64,000 nucleotides of DNA, from contig NZ_FZOW01000003.1 of NCBI RefSeq assembly GCF_900188125.1, positions 124,001 through 188,000 of the forward strand. Reading direction: 5' to 3'. Position numbers and translations under genes: made by a program. Positions 21,379 through 29,177 of the stretch are shown piece by piece. This stretch comes from Rhodococcoides kyotonense (lineage in GTDB: Bacteria; Actinomycetota; Actinomycetes; Mycobacteriales; Mycobacteriaceae). Position 1 is the stretch's first letter. Each line of letters starts with the position of its first letter. The notes beneath the pieces were generated by a model, which was not told the DNA's origin, made no database searches, and saw only the letters and a list, made by a program, of their open reading frames with translations.

Positions 21379-22310
21379 CGATCAAGCCCCTCTCGTCACC
21401 GCTGGACAGTGCTCGGCAGCAGCTCGGATCCTCGACGAAGACGACAAGCGCCCGGCAGGTCCCTCCGTCGCCTGGCCGGTTGTTCGTGCGACGAATCCTC
21501 AAGTCCCGCACCAACGTCGTATGCCTGATCTTTCTCGGACTTCTCGGTGTCGTCGCCATCGCAGCCCCGTGGATCGCGCCCTACGACCCCGCTTACCAGA
21601 AACTGGCGTCGGCGTTTCTACCGTTGTTCTCCGACGACCACATCCTCGGCACAGACCAACTCGGTCGAGACACATTCAGCCGGTTGATCTATGCCACTCA
21701 GATCTCTCTCGTCGCACCGCTCATCGCCGTGGGATTCGCAGCGGTGACCGGCCTCCCGCTCGGGCTGCTCGCTGGTTACTTGGGCGGCAAGTTCGACTGG
21801 ATCACAGGCCGCATCGCAGACGCCTTGATCGCCCTTCCTGCTCTCGTGCTCGCTCTCGCGATCATCGCGATCTTCGGGCCCGGCCTGGTCAACGCAATGC
21901 TGGCGGTGGGCGCTGCGTCCGCGCCTCGCTTGTTCCGTGTGGTACGAGGATCGACCATCAACGTGCGCGAGGAAACCTATATCGAGGCAAGCAAAGTAGT
22001 CGGCTGTTCGACGCCTCGCACCGTTCTGATGCACGTGCTGCCGAACGTGAGATCACCTCTACTGGTGCAAGTCACGCTGATGCTGTCACTGTCTCTTCTG
22101 GCGGAGGCGGGCCTCAGCTTCCTCGGTCTCGGCGTCCAACCACCCACTGCCAGTTGGGGTTCGATGCTTCGAAGCGCGTTCGACAATCGCTTCCAGAGCC
22201 CATGGATGGTCGTCCCGCCCGGACTCGCGATCATGCTCACCATTCTGTCCTTGAACATGCTCGGCGACGGCATCCGAGACGCCGTCGGCCAGGAACGGAG
22301 AAAGTCGTGA
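21375..22310 (+). CDS. ABC importer permease, DppC type
   Basis: 311 residues. A ~40-residue soluble N-terminal segment is followed by helix 1 (TNVVCLIFLGLLGVVAIAA), the GTDQLGRDTFSRLIY motif typical of DppC proteins, and the EAA loop YIEASKVVGCSTPRTVL. ATGA overlap with DppB-type and GTGA overlap with the downstream ATPase gene. Partner of the preceding permease. Confidence 0.95.
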   Translation: MTIKPLSSPLDSARQQLGSSTKTTSARQVPPSPGRLFVRRILKSRTNVVCLIFLGLLGVVAIAAPWIAPYDPAYQKLASAFLPLFSDDHILGTDQLGRDTFSRLIYATQISLVAPLIAVGFAAVTGLPLGLLAGYLGGKFDWITGRIADALIALPALVLALAIIAIFGPGLVNAMLAVGAASAPRLFRVVRGSTINVREETYIEASKVVGCSTPRTVLMHVLPNVRSPLLVQVTLMLSLSLLAEAGLSFLGLGVQPPTASWGSMLRSAFDNRFQSPWMVVPPGLAIMLTILSLNMLGDGIRDAVGQERRKS

Positions 22311-23365
22311 ATCTTCTGTCCATCGAGGACCTCCAGGTCGAGTTTCGCACCGATGCCGGCTGGACACCGGTGGTGACCGGCTCGCACCTCGAACTGGCCG
22401 CGGGCGGAACACGCGCCCTCGTCGGCGAATCCGGTTCGGGTAAAACAGTGACCGCATTGTCGATACTGGGTCTCCTCCCGAAGCACAACAGCAGGGTGAC
22501 TCGCGGCACCATCGACTTCGACGGTGAAAACCTGCTCGCCGCACACGATTCCCGCATGCGTTCCATCCGGGGACGCGAGATCGCGATGATCTTCCAGGAG
22601 CCGATGACGAGTCTGAATCCCGTCTTCACTGTCGGGGAGCAGATCGCAGAAACAGTCCGAACCCATATGGGCAGCTCACGAAAAAAGGCGTGGGCCAGAG
22701 CAATCGAAGTGCTCGACCTCGTCGGGATACCCGCCGCAGCACGGCGAGTGAAGGACTACCCGCACAGCTTCAGCGGTGGAATGCGGCAACGCGCGATGAT
22801 TGCGATGTCGATAGCATGCGATCCCAAACTGCTGATCGCCGATGAGCCGACGACAGCCCTCGACGTCACCGTGCAAGCCGGCGTGCTGCAACTACTTCGA
22901 CGACTCCAGTCGGATCTCGGCACAGCGGTACTGCTCGTCACGCACGATCTCGGAGTGGTCGCGGACTTCTGCGACGAGGTGACTGTCATGTACGCCGGGG
23001 AACCCGTCGAAACAGCACACGCGGAGCAGTTGTTCGCCGAGCCCTTGCACCCGTACACCGCAGGGCTTCTCGAATCACTACCGCAACGAATCGCACCCGG
23101 TGACGATCTGGTCGCGATCCCTGGCATGGTCCCTCGGCCCGAGCACATGCCGCCTGGATGCCGTTTTTCGCCGCGGTGCCGCCACTCCGTCGCCGGTACA
23201 TGCGACGGTCGGCACCCCGAACTGATCGAAATCCGATCGGACCGCAGCACCCGATGCGTACGCGTCACCGACCACGACCTGTCGGGCCTGCTGCCGGCAT
23301 TGCCCCTCGAGGCCGTTCCTGCCCGCGACACGATCGATTCGGCAGACCTGGAGGCATCGCGATGA
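22307..23365 (+). CDS. ABC importer ATPase, DppD type
   Basis: 352 residues. Walker A GESGSGKTV near residue 40, Q-loop FQEPMTSLNP, signature FSGGMRQRAMIA, Walker B LLIADEPTTALD and switch His in VTHDLG. The C-terminal oligopeptide-transporter extension has the Cys-rich CRFSPRCRHSVAGTC, which in relatives holds an iron-sulfur cluster. The GTG start overlaps the permease stop by four bases. A long in-frame upstream extension lies inside dppC and is rejected. Confidence 0.95.
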   Translation: MNLLSIEDLQVEFRTDAGWTPVVTGSHLELAAGGTRALVGESGSGKTVTALSILGLLPKHNSRVTRGTIDFDGENLLAAHDSRMRSIRGREIAMIFQEPMTSLNPVFTVGEQIAETVRTHMGSSRKKAWARAIEVLDLVGIPAAARRVKDYPHSFSGGMRQRAMIAMSIACDPKLLIADEPTTALDVTVQAGVLQLLRRLQSDLGTAVLLVTHDLGVVADFCDEVTVMYAGEPVETAHAEQLFAEPLHPYTAGLLESLPQRIAPGDDLVAIPGMVPRPEHMPPGCRFSPRCRHSVAGTCDGRHPELIEIRSDRSTRCVRVTDHDLSGLLPALPLEAVPARDTIDSADLEASR

Positions 23366-24393
23366 CCACACTCGAGAAGACCGTCGTCACCAAGCCCGTA
23401 TTGCTGGATGTACAGCATCTGTCCAAGTCCTTCGTACGTTCGCGAGACCTTCTGGGGCGACCACGCGAAACCGTCAGGGCCGTCAGAGACATCAGCATCA
23501 GCGTTCGAGCCGGCGAGACGCTCGGCATCGTCGGCGAGTCGGGTTCGGGCAAATCCACGCTCGGTCGGTCGATCCTGCGGCTCGAAAGCCCCGAGGAAGG
23601 GGCCGTTCTTTATCAGGGCCGGGATCTGCTGGCGCTCGGCCGACGCCACCTTCGGCGTACCCGGCGCGACCTTCAGATGATCTTCCAGGACCCGTATGCC
23701 TCGCTCGACCCGACCAAGACCGTCGGGAACGCCATATCGGAGCCGCTGCGGATCTTCAGCCGATCCACCCGAGCCGACCACAGCGACCGGGTGGCCGAGT
23801 TGCTCACCAAGGTGGGACTGCGTACGGAATTCGCCATGCGGTATCCCGGCGAAATGTCCGGCGGACAGCGCCAACGAGTCGCGATCGCACGGGCTCTGGC
23901 TCTCGAACCGAAGGTGATCGTCGCCGATGAGGCGGTGTCCGCGCTGGACGTATCGACACAGTCGGAGGTCATCAACCTGCTGGTCCACCTGAACAAGGAA
24001 TTCGACCTGACATGCCTTTTCATCTCGCACAACCTGGGCGTAGTGCGTCACATCAGTGACCGCATCGCGGTCATGTATTTGGGGAGAATCGTCGAACTCG
24101 GCTCTGCTGCAGAGGTATACGACTCGCCTAGGCACCCGTACACGAAGGCTCTGCTATCCGCCATTCCCGTCCCCGACCCGGCCATTCAACGTGCCCGTCC
24201 CAAGACCATCTTGGAAGGAGATTCACCCGATCCGGCCCATCCGCCGACAGGATGCGCATTCACCTCTCGGTGCCCGTACGCACGGGAGCTATGCACCCGC
24301 GTCGAACCGGTTCTCGAACGACGCGACAACGGATCGATGTCCGCGTGCCATTTCGCAGATTCGTTGCTCCGGGAGAAGGACCCCATCGCCTGA
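23362..24393 (+). CDS. ABC importer ATPase, DppF type
   Basis: 343 residues. Walker A GESGSGKSTLG, Q-loop FQDPYASLDP, signature MSGGQRQRVAIARAL, Walker B VIVADEAVSALD and switch His in ISHNLG. The C-terminal extension is CAFTSRCPYARELC. The Walker B region reads DEAVSALD instead of the more usual DEPVSALD. ATGA overlap with the DppD-type ATPase. It ends the operon, three bases before a strong terminator hairpin. Confidence 0.95.
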   Translation: MTTLEKTVVTKPVLLDVQHLSKSFVRSRDLLGRPRETVRAVRDISISVRAGETLGIVGESGSGKSTLGRSILRLESPEEGAVLYQGRDLLALGRRHLRRTRRDLQMIFQDPYASLDPTKTVGNAISEPLRIFSRSTRADHSDRVAELLTKVGLRTEFAMRYPGEMSGGQRQRVAIARALALEPKVIVADEAVSALDVSTQSEVINLLVHLNKEFDLTCLFISHNLGVVRHISDRIAVMYLGRIVELGSAAEVYDSPRHPYTKALLSAIPVPDPAIQRARPKTILEGDSPDPAHPPTGCAFTSRCPYARELCTRVEPVLERRDNGSMSACHFADSLLREKDPIA

Positions 24394-24395
24394 CG

Positions 24396-24436
24396 CCACG
24401 AGGGCCCTGTATCCGCTGGATACAGGGCCCTCGTGG
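24396..24436. terminator. Bidirectional terminator hairpin after the importer operon
   Basis: A 19-bp perfect stem, CCACGAGGGCCCTGTATCC (24396-24414) with its complement at 24418-24436 and loop GCT. It is located between two convergent genes (importer ATPase and SHOCT protein). No long U-tract follows, as is common in high-GC actinobacteria. Confidence 0.85.
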
Positions 24437-24457
24437 TTCCACCACCCCCCGGGGTGC

Positions 24458-24748
24458 TCAGGTGCCGAGCAGCTTGGCTTTCGCCTGCGCGAACTCGTCG
24501 GCGTCGAGGATTCCCTGATCGCGGAGGTCCGCGAGTTTCTGGATCTTGGTGACGAGGTCTTCTTCCGCCTGCGGCGCCTGAAGTGGCGGCGATTGAGGTG
24601 GCGGCACCTGTTGCTGCGGTTCCTCGCGTGCTTGTCTGCGACGGTTCATCATGTTGGTCGTCGCGTTGGCGGTTCCCGCGACGACCGCGGTGCGCGCTAC
24701 CGTCCCGAGCAGTCCGGGCCTACCCACTCGTCCGCGTCCGAACACCAT
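24458..24748 (-). CDS. SHOCT-domain small protein
   Basis: 96 residues. A glycine/alanine-rich N-terminal half contains a weak hydrophobic stretch (GLLGTVARTAVVAGTAN). A Pro/Gln linker follows, then a C-terminal SHOCT domain (IQKLADLRDQGILDADEFAQAKAKLLG). SHOCT is a short C-terminal oligomerisation or interaction module. It is transcribed after the DUF6325-like gene, with 9 bases between them, so the two are likely an operon. Function unknown. Confidence 0.85.
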   Translation of the reverse strand: MVFGRGRVGRPGLLGTVARTAVVAGTANATTNMMNRRRQAREEPQQQVPPPQSPPLQAPQAEEDLVTKIQKLADLRDQGILDADEFAQAKAKLLGT

Positions 24749-24757
24749 GTCTCTCTC

Positions 24758-25189
24758 CTATGCCATCGCAGCCGCGAGCGCGATTTCGACTGTCTCACGC
24801 GGTATTTGAACGTGCAGCGCCACTTCTCCGCCTGCATTCCTCGATGCATTCGCGAGCGTGCGCGCCCATGTCTGCTCGTACACCAGCACTGCAGCGGACG
24901 TGCCCGGCTCCACCGTGTCGCGTACGACGTCCAGATCCTCGTCGCTGATGAGTGCCTTCGCCTCGAGCGAGAGGATTTCGAGCCCGACGTCGTCGAGTGC
25001 TTCGTCGACGTCGACCTGCCGGAGCGACCCGTCGAGACCGCGTCCGATGTACACCAGATCGAGCAGGGAGATGACGCCTTGCTCGACCACTTGCGCGAGC
25101 GCGGCGACGACGTCGGGATCCGCTCGGTCACCGGGGAACGTCATCACGAGAACGCCCACCGGACCCACGTCGACCATTGCTTCGCTCAT
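24758..25189 (-). CDS. DUF6325-like protein
   Basis: 143 residues from the chosen ATG at 25189 (MSEAMVDVGPVGVLVMTFPGD). It is a soluble acidic alpha/beta protein with a DPDVVAALAQVVEQGVISLLDLVYI stretch and a later AAVLVYEQTWARTLANA stretch. This matches the layout of DUF6325 (DUF1269-like) proteins that in actinobacteria often lie next to SHOCT genes. No function is known. Neither this start nor an in-frame start at 25228 has a convincing ribosome site, so the N-terminus is uncertain. Confidence 0.65.
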   Translation of the reverse strand: MSEAMVDVGPVGVLVMTFPGDRADPDVVAALAQVVEQGVISLLDLVYIGRGLDGSLRQVDVDEALDDVGLEILSLEAKALISDEDLDVVRDTVEPGTSAAVLVYEQTWARTLANASRNAGGEVALHVQIPRETVEIALAAAMA

Positions 25190-25331
25190 CGTCACGATGC
25201 TGCTCGGGCCCGGCCCCCGACGCATCATCCGGTGCGGGTGAATTCACCTGTTTCGGATGATGATCATGCTCCCGCGCTGGTGCGAGCATGAGCTACAGGC
25301 TTCTCCGACCAGTGAAATGGGGCTAGGGATC

Positions 25332-25709
25332 GTGGACTCGTTCTGGGATTTTCTGTGGCTGATCATCGTCAGCTTCGCATTCGTCGCCTACCTGATGGTG
25401 CTGTTCTCGATCATCGGCGACCTCTTCCGCGACCACAAGACGTCGGGGTGGATCAAAGCTGTCTGGGTGTTCTTCCTGATCGTGGCTCCGTTCCTGACGG
25501 CGTTGATCTACATCATCGTCAAGGGTGGGGACATGACCAGGCGTCAGGTCGTCGCGGTCGAACGGGCGAAGGACGAACAGGAGCAGTACATCAAGCAGGT
25601 CGCCGGGCGCACGTCTGCCGAGGAGATCGCGCACGCCAAGACGTTGCTCGACAACGGAACCATCTCCGAGGCGGAGTTCTCGCAGCTGAAGGAGAAGGCT
25701 CTTCGCTAG
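25332..25709 (+). CDS. PLDc_N / SHOCT membrane protein
   Basis: 125 residues from GTG 25332 (VDSFWDFLWLIIVSFAF). Two membrane helices (about 7-28 and 45-65) flank FSIIGDLFRDHKTSGWIKAVW, the phospholipase-D-nuclease N-terminal (PLDc_N) motif, and a C-terminal SHOCT domain follows (AEEIAHAKTLLDNGTISEAEFSQLKEKAL). AGGG lies just before the GTG; ATG 25317 is the alternative start. It is divergent from the DUF6325-like/SHOCT pair, so three related envelope-type genes cluster here. Converges on gatD through palindrome copy B. Confidence 0.85.
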   Translation: MDSFWDFLWLIIVSFAFVAYLMVLFSIIGDLFRDHKTSGWIKAVWVFFLIVAPFLTALIYIIVKGGDMTRRQVVAVERAKDEQEQYIKQVAGRTSAEEIAHAKTLLDNGTISEAEFSQLKEKALR

Positions 25710-25721
25710 CGCTCAGAGCTC

Positions 25722-25761
25722 GTGCACGAAAATACATAGCGGGGTATGTATTTTCGTGCAC
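25722..25761. repeat. Palindromic element copy B
   Basis: Arms GTGCACGAAAATACATA (25722-25738) and its perfect complement (25745-25761), loop region GCGGGG. Located between the stop codons of two convergent genes (PLDc_N/SHOCT and gatD); the gatD stop is 8 bases beyond. Confidence 0.9.
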
Positions 25762-25768
25762 ATGCGCG

Positions 25769-26476
25769 TCAGCGCCTCAAACGTTCCTTCCGAAGCTGCG
25801 TGACCTCCGGGAGATCCAGAGGCTCCAACGCACGGCCAATCGCCTTCTCCAGCAGATAATCTGCGAGCTCCGGGTTCCGCGCGAGCACCGGACCATGCAT
25901 GTACGTCCCGATCACGGACCCCTGCACGACGCCTTCGCGCCCGTCCCCGACACCGTTCCCGACGCCCGAGACCACCTTGCCCAACGCATGCGCGTCGGGA
26001 CCCAGAGTGGTTCCGCCGCGGTGGTTCTCGAAGCCGGTGAGCTTGCCGCTCAAGCCGTCGAGGGTGGGCTCGGTGACGACCTCACCGATCGATCGGACCT
26101 CCTGCGGCGACGTCGTGACGTCGAACAGCGAGATGCCGTCGACGCGTTCGCCGGACGACGTCTCGTACCAGTGCCCGAGAACCTGGATCGCCGCGCAGAT
26201 CGCGAGCACCGGGACTCCGCGGGCAGCCGCGTTCTGCAGACCGGGATACTTGCCGAGGTGGCGCGTGGCCAACCTCTGCGCCGAATCCTCTGCTCCACCA
26301 AGGGTGTACACGTCGAGAGACTCGGGCACCGGATCGTTCAGCGTGATGTGCACGACCTCGGCGTCGATGTCGCGCATACGTAGTCGTTGCCGAAGAATCA
26401 GCGCATTTCCGTTGTCGCCGTACGTGCCCATGACGTCGGGCAGGACGAGGCCGATGCGGACGGTGGACTCAGACAT
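25769..26476 (-). CDS. gatD: Lipid II isoglutaminyl synthase glutaminase subunit
   Basis: 235 residues, a class I (CobB/CobQ-like) glutamine amidotransferase. The nucleophile Cys is in AICAAIQVLG (near residue 94), and the His partner in TYMHGPVLARNPELADYLL near residue 205. It releases ammonia for MurT, which amidates the D-glutamate of the peptidoglycan stem. Its start overlaps the end of murT by 8 bases, the conserved murT-gatD operon. Confidence 0.95.
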   Translation of the reverse strand: MSESTVRIGLVLPDVMGTYGDNGNALILRQRLRMRDIDAEVVHITLNDPVPESLDVYTLGGAEDSAQRLATRHLGKYPGLQNAAARGVPVLAICAAIQVLGHWYETSSGERVDGISLFDVTTSPQEVRSIGEVVTEPTLDGLSGKLTGFENHRGGTTLGPDAHALGKVVSGVGNGVGDGREGVVQGSVIGTYMHGPVLARNPELADYLLEKAIGRALEPLDLPEVTQLRKERLRR

Positions 26477-27734
26477 CGCTCACCTCGCGTGCGAGTGCGC
26501 GTCCCAGATCCCGGAACGCGGTGTAGTTGGCCAGCACCTCGACGCGTCCAGGAGGGCAGGATGCGATGGCCTTCAACGGATCTGCGATGGTGGTGTGCTT
26601 CGAACCCGCGTACAGCAACCGCACTCCGAGGTCCGTGGCGCGCTCACCGGAGGCGACGACGGCGACGTTCTCGAAATGCTCGAACCGTACGTCCCACAGC
26701 CACGACAGGTCCTCACCGTCGGGAACTTGACCGTTGACGGCGATGACGAGACCATCGACGGTCGGGTCGATCATCGACAGGGCTTCCTGCCATCCGGCGG
26801 GGTTCTTCGCGAGAAGCATTCGGACGGAATGAGATCCGTACTGAACGGTCGAGTAGCGGCCGGCGACTTCGTTCACCGTGGACGCGGCAGACACTGAGTC
26901 CGCAGCAGATGCACCCAACGTCACGGCGGCAGCGACGGCCTGAGCTGCGTTGCCGCGGTTGGCCTTTCCTGGAAGCGCCAACGACATCGGGATCTTCAGG
27001 CCGTCGGGTCCGTACAGGTTCTCGTCGTCGAGCCACCAATCCGGGGTCGGCCGGGCGAAGTCACCGCCGGTCGAGTACCAGTGATCGCCGTCCCAGACGA
27101 TCGGCTCGCCCGTGCGCGGACAGCTCACCGAGTCGCCCGCCCAGCCGCCGCCCGCAGCGACCCAGACGACGTTCGGAGCGTCGAACGCCGCCGAGGTGAC
27201 GAGGACGTCGTCGCAATTGGCGATCACGACGGTCTCGGGGTGCCGGGCGAGGCCTGCACGTAGCTTGCGTTCGATCATGTTGATCTCGCCGACGCGGTCG
27301 AGCTGATCGCGACTGAGGTTCAGCAGCACGACGGCAGCAGGTGACACGGCGTCGCACACGTGGGGGACGTGGAGCTCGTCGACCTCCAGCGCCGCCAACG
27401 GCGCATCGAAGTGCGCATGCAGTGCCGCGACGATGCCTGCGTCCATGTTGGCGCCGTCGGCCTGCGTCGCGACGTCACCGAGTGTGGAGAGCGCGGCAGC
27501 CGTCATACGCGTCGTCGTCGATTTTCCGTTGGTGCCGGTAACCACGACTGTTCGACGCCCGGAGCCCAGGCCCGTCAGGATGTCCGGATCGATCATGAGG
27601 GCGACGAGCCCACCGATCATCGATCCCTTGCCTCTGCCTGCCTTGCGTGACGCCCATGTAGCGGCCTCCGCCGCCCTCAGCGCCAGCCGGCCGCGCGCAC
27701 CTATTGCCGCCCTGCGCTCACCCGCTCGAACCAT
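26469..27734 (-). CDS. murT: Lipid II isoglutaminyl synthase ligase subunit
   Basis: 421 residues. Mur-ligase central domain with ATP loop VTGTNGKSTTTRM near residue 65, ELHVPHVCD, and a C-terminal DUF1727 domain (RVEVLANYTAFRDLGRAL at the end). It activates the D-Glu carboxylate with ATP and uses ammonia from GatD. MurT of firmicutes has a four-Cys zinc ribbon inserted in the central domain. Here the matching stretch (SCPRTGEPIVWDGDHW...STGGDF) keeps only one Cys, so zinc binding is probably lost. Divergent from the isomerase-like gene, 95 bases apart. Confidence 0.94.
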   Translation of the reverse strand: MVRAGERRAAIGARGRLALRAAEAATWASRKAGRGKGSMIGGLVALMIDPDILTGLGSGRRTVVVTGTNGKSTTTRMTAAALSTLGDVATQADGANMDAGIVAALHAHFDAPLAALEVDELHVPHVCDAVSPAAVVLLNLSRDQLDRVGEINMIERKLRAGLARHPETVVIANCDDVLVTSAAFDAPNVVWVAAGGGWAGDSVSCPRTGEPIVWDGDHWYSTGGDFARPTPDWWLDDENLYGPDGLKIPMSLALPGKANRGNAAQAVAAAVTLGASAADSVSAASTVNEVAGRYSTVQYGSHSVRMLLAKNPAGWQEALSMIDPTVDGLVIAVNGQVPDGEDLSWLWDVRFEHFENVAVVASGERATDLGVRLLYAGSKHTTIADPLKAIASCPPGRVEVLANYTAFRDLGRALAREVSDV

Positions 27735-27802
27735 GCGCCGAGTCTGGCACAGACCTTTCCGGCAACTCTCCTCGGAAGACGGGCAGTGCGGCTAAGTTCA
27801 AC

Positions 27803-27816
27803 TGAAACACGTTACA
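27803..27816. promoter_or_regulatory. KstR-type operator
   Basis: TGAAACACGTTACA fits the cholesterol-regulon repressor motif TnnAACnnGTTnnA at every fixed position. It lies 13 bases upstream of the ketosteroid-isomerase-like gene, overlapping the probable promoter or 5' leader. Confidence 0.65.
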
Positions 27817-27829
27817 GAAAGGCTGGATC

Positions 27830-28204
27830 ATGACTCCCGAGCCCGACGTCCTTCGCAAGACCGTCGACGCCTATGTGCAGGCCGTCGCGCACGGAACCGT
27901 CGACGATGTTCTTGCTCTGTACGCCGAGGGCGCGACCGTCGAGGACCCCGCCGGAAGCGAGGTCAGAACGACCGAGGCGTCGATACGCGAGTTCTACGCC
28001 GTGCTGGAGCCCATCGAGCAGACGTCGGAACTCCTGACATGCAGAATCGCGGCGAACACTGCAGCCTTCCACTTCCGGCTGACGTCGCACTTCGGTGAGA
28101 ACACGTTCGAGGTCGACCCCATCGATGTGATGGAGTTCGACGACGAGGCCAGGATCACATCGATGCGCGCCTACTGGTCACCGGAGGACCTGAAGCAGGT
28201 CTGA
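27830..28204 (+). CDS. Ketosteroid-isomerase-like (SnoaL/KSI fold) protein
   Basis: 124 residues, the length of Delta5-3-ketosteroid isomerases. All three KSI catalytic residues are found at matching positions: Tyr15 (VDAYVQ), Asp39 (TVEDPAG) and Asp99 (DPIDVMEF), compared with Tyr14, Asp38 and Asp99 in the Comamonas enzyme. The C-terminal ITSMRAYW also matches. It would move a steroid double bond from C5 to C4, or act on a similar enol. The KstR-type box just upstream supports a role in sterol metabolism. ATG 27830 follows GAAAGGCTGG. It converges with the EamA gene with one base between stops. Confidence 0.85.
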   Translation: MTPEPDVLRKTVDAYVQAVAHGTVDDVLALYAEGATVEDPAGSEVRTTEASIREFYAVLEPIEQTSELLTCRIAANTAAFHFRLTSHFGENTFEVDPIDVMEFDDEARITSMRAYWSPEDLKQV

Positions 28205-28205
28205 C

Positions 28206-29105
28206 TCACACCCGGACGGGCTCGGCGAGAGGCGTCGGGCGCGGGTTTCGGGCCATGCCGCCCAAGCACCCGGCGATCACGACGGCGGCACCTGCCAGTG
28301 ACAGCAGGCTGGGAGTCTCGCTCAGGAAAATCCACGCACCCGCGATTCCGACGACGGGAACGAGCAGCGAAAACGGTGCGACGACGCCTGCAGGATGGCG
28401 GCCCATCAGCATCGTCCACAGCCCCGATCCGGCGATCGTGCCGAGCAGCACGATGTATGCCAGGCCGGCCAGCGCGGGCCACCCGTCGGCACTGAATGCG
28501 TCGGCGAGAGCGTGCCACCCCGTCGTCGGGCCTTCGGCTATCGCGGACAGCGCGAGCATCGGCAACGGCGGCACGACGCACATCCACAGCATCAGCCGCA
28601 TCGGTTCCGTCGACTTCGCGAGACGGTTGCCCAGGTTGCCGAACGCCCACCCGAGCCCGGCCAGCAACGTCAGCGCGACGGGAACCAGCGATGCCGCCTG
28701 CGCCCGGTCGTAACCGATGAGCGCCATCCCCGCGACCGCGACGGTGATGCCGAGTATCTGCCGCCGGGTGACGTTCTCGCGAAGAAGCAGGGCCCCGAGA
28801 ACGATCGTGAACGGGGCCGACGACTGCAACACGAGCGATGCGAGACCGGTCGGCATCCCGGCGTTCATCGCGGCGAACAGGAACGCGAACTGCAGGAATC
28901 CAAAGCCGAAGCCGTACAGCAGAAGCCATTTCAGCGGGACGTTCGGTCGCCGGACGAACAGGACCACCGGTACTGCGATGACCAGGAAGCGGAGGGCCGC
29001 GAAGAAGAACGAAGGAAAGTGGTCGAGGCCGACGCGGATTGCGAGGAAGTTCAGTCCCCACAACACGGCGACGGTTGTTCCGAGCAGGCGGTCGCGAGTG
29101 GTCAC
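28206..29105 (-). CDS. EamA/DMT-family transporter
   Basis: 299 residues with ten membrane helices in two EamA repeats. The first has AVLWGLNFLAIRVGLDHFP and LQSSAPFTIVLGALLLRENV; the second has GLGWAFGNLGNRLA and PFSLLVPVVGIAGAWIFLSE. Family members usually export amino acids or metabolites. It starts with GTG at 29105 and is divergent from a LysR regulator 72 bases away, the usual arrangement for a LysR-controlled EamA exporter. Confidence 0.92.
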   Translation of the reverse strand: MTTRDRLLGTTVAVLWGLNFLAIRVGLDHFPSFFFAALRFLVIAVPVVLFVRRPNVPLKWLLLYGFGFGFLQFAFLFAAMNAGMPTGLASLVLQSSAPFTIVLGALLLRENVTRRQILGITVAVAGMALIGYDRAQAASLVPVALTLLAGLGWAFGNLGNRLAKSTEPMRLMLWMCVVPPLPMLALSAIAEGPTTGWHALADAFSADGWPALAGLAYIVLLGTIAGSGLWTMLMGRHPAGVVAPFSLLVPVVGIAGAWIFLSETPSLLSLAGAAVVIAGCLGGMARNPRPTPLAEPVRV

Positions 29106-29177
29106 GCCGTCTATCTTCGATGCGCCGAAGCATCAGAACAATCGAATATTTTCGCATTGATGGTTAAGATTTGTTAT

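Noticed and set aside
28395..29177. N-terminal extension of the LysR protein
   Set aside because: The segment is antisense to the EamA transporter gene and lacks family sequence; the winged helix begins at ATG 29178.
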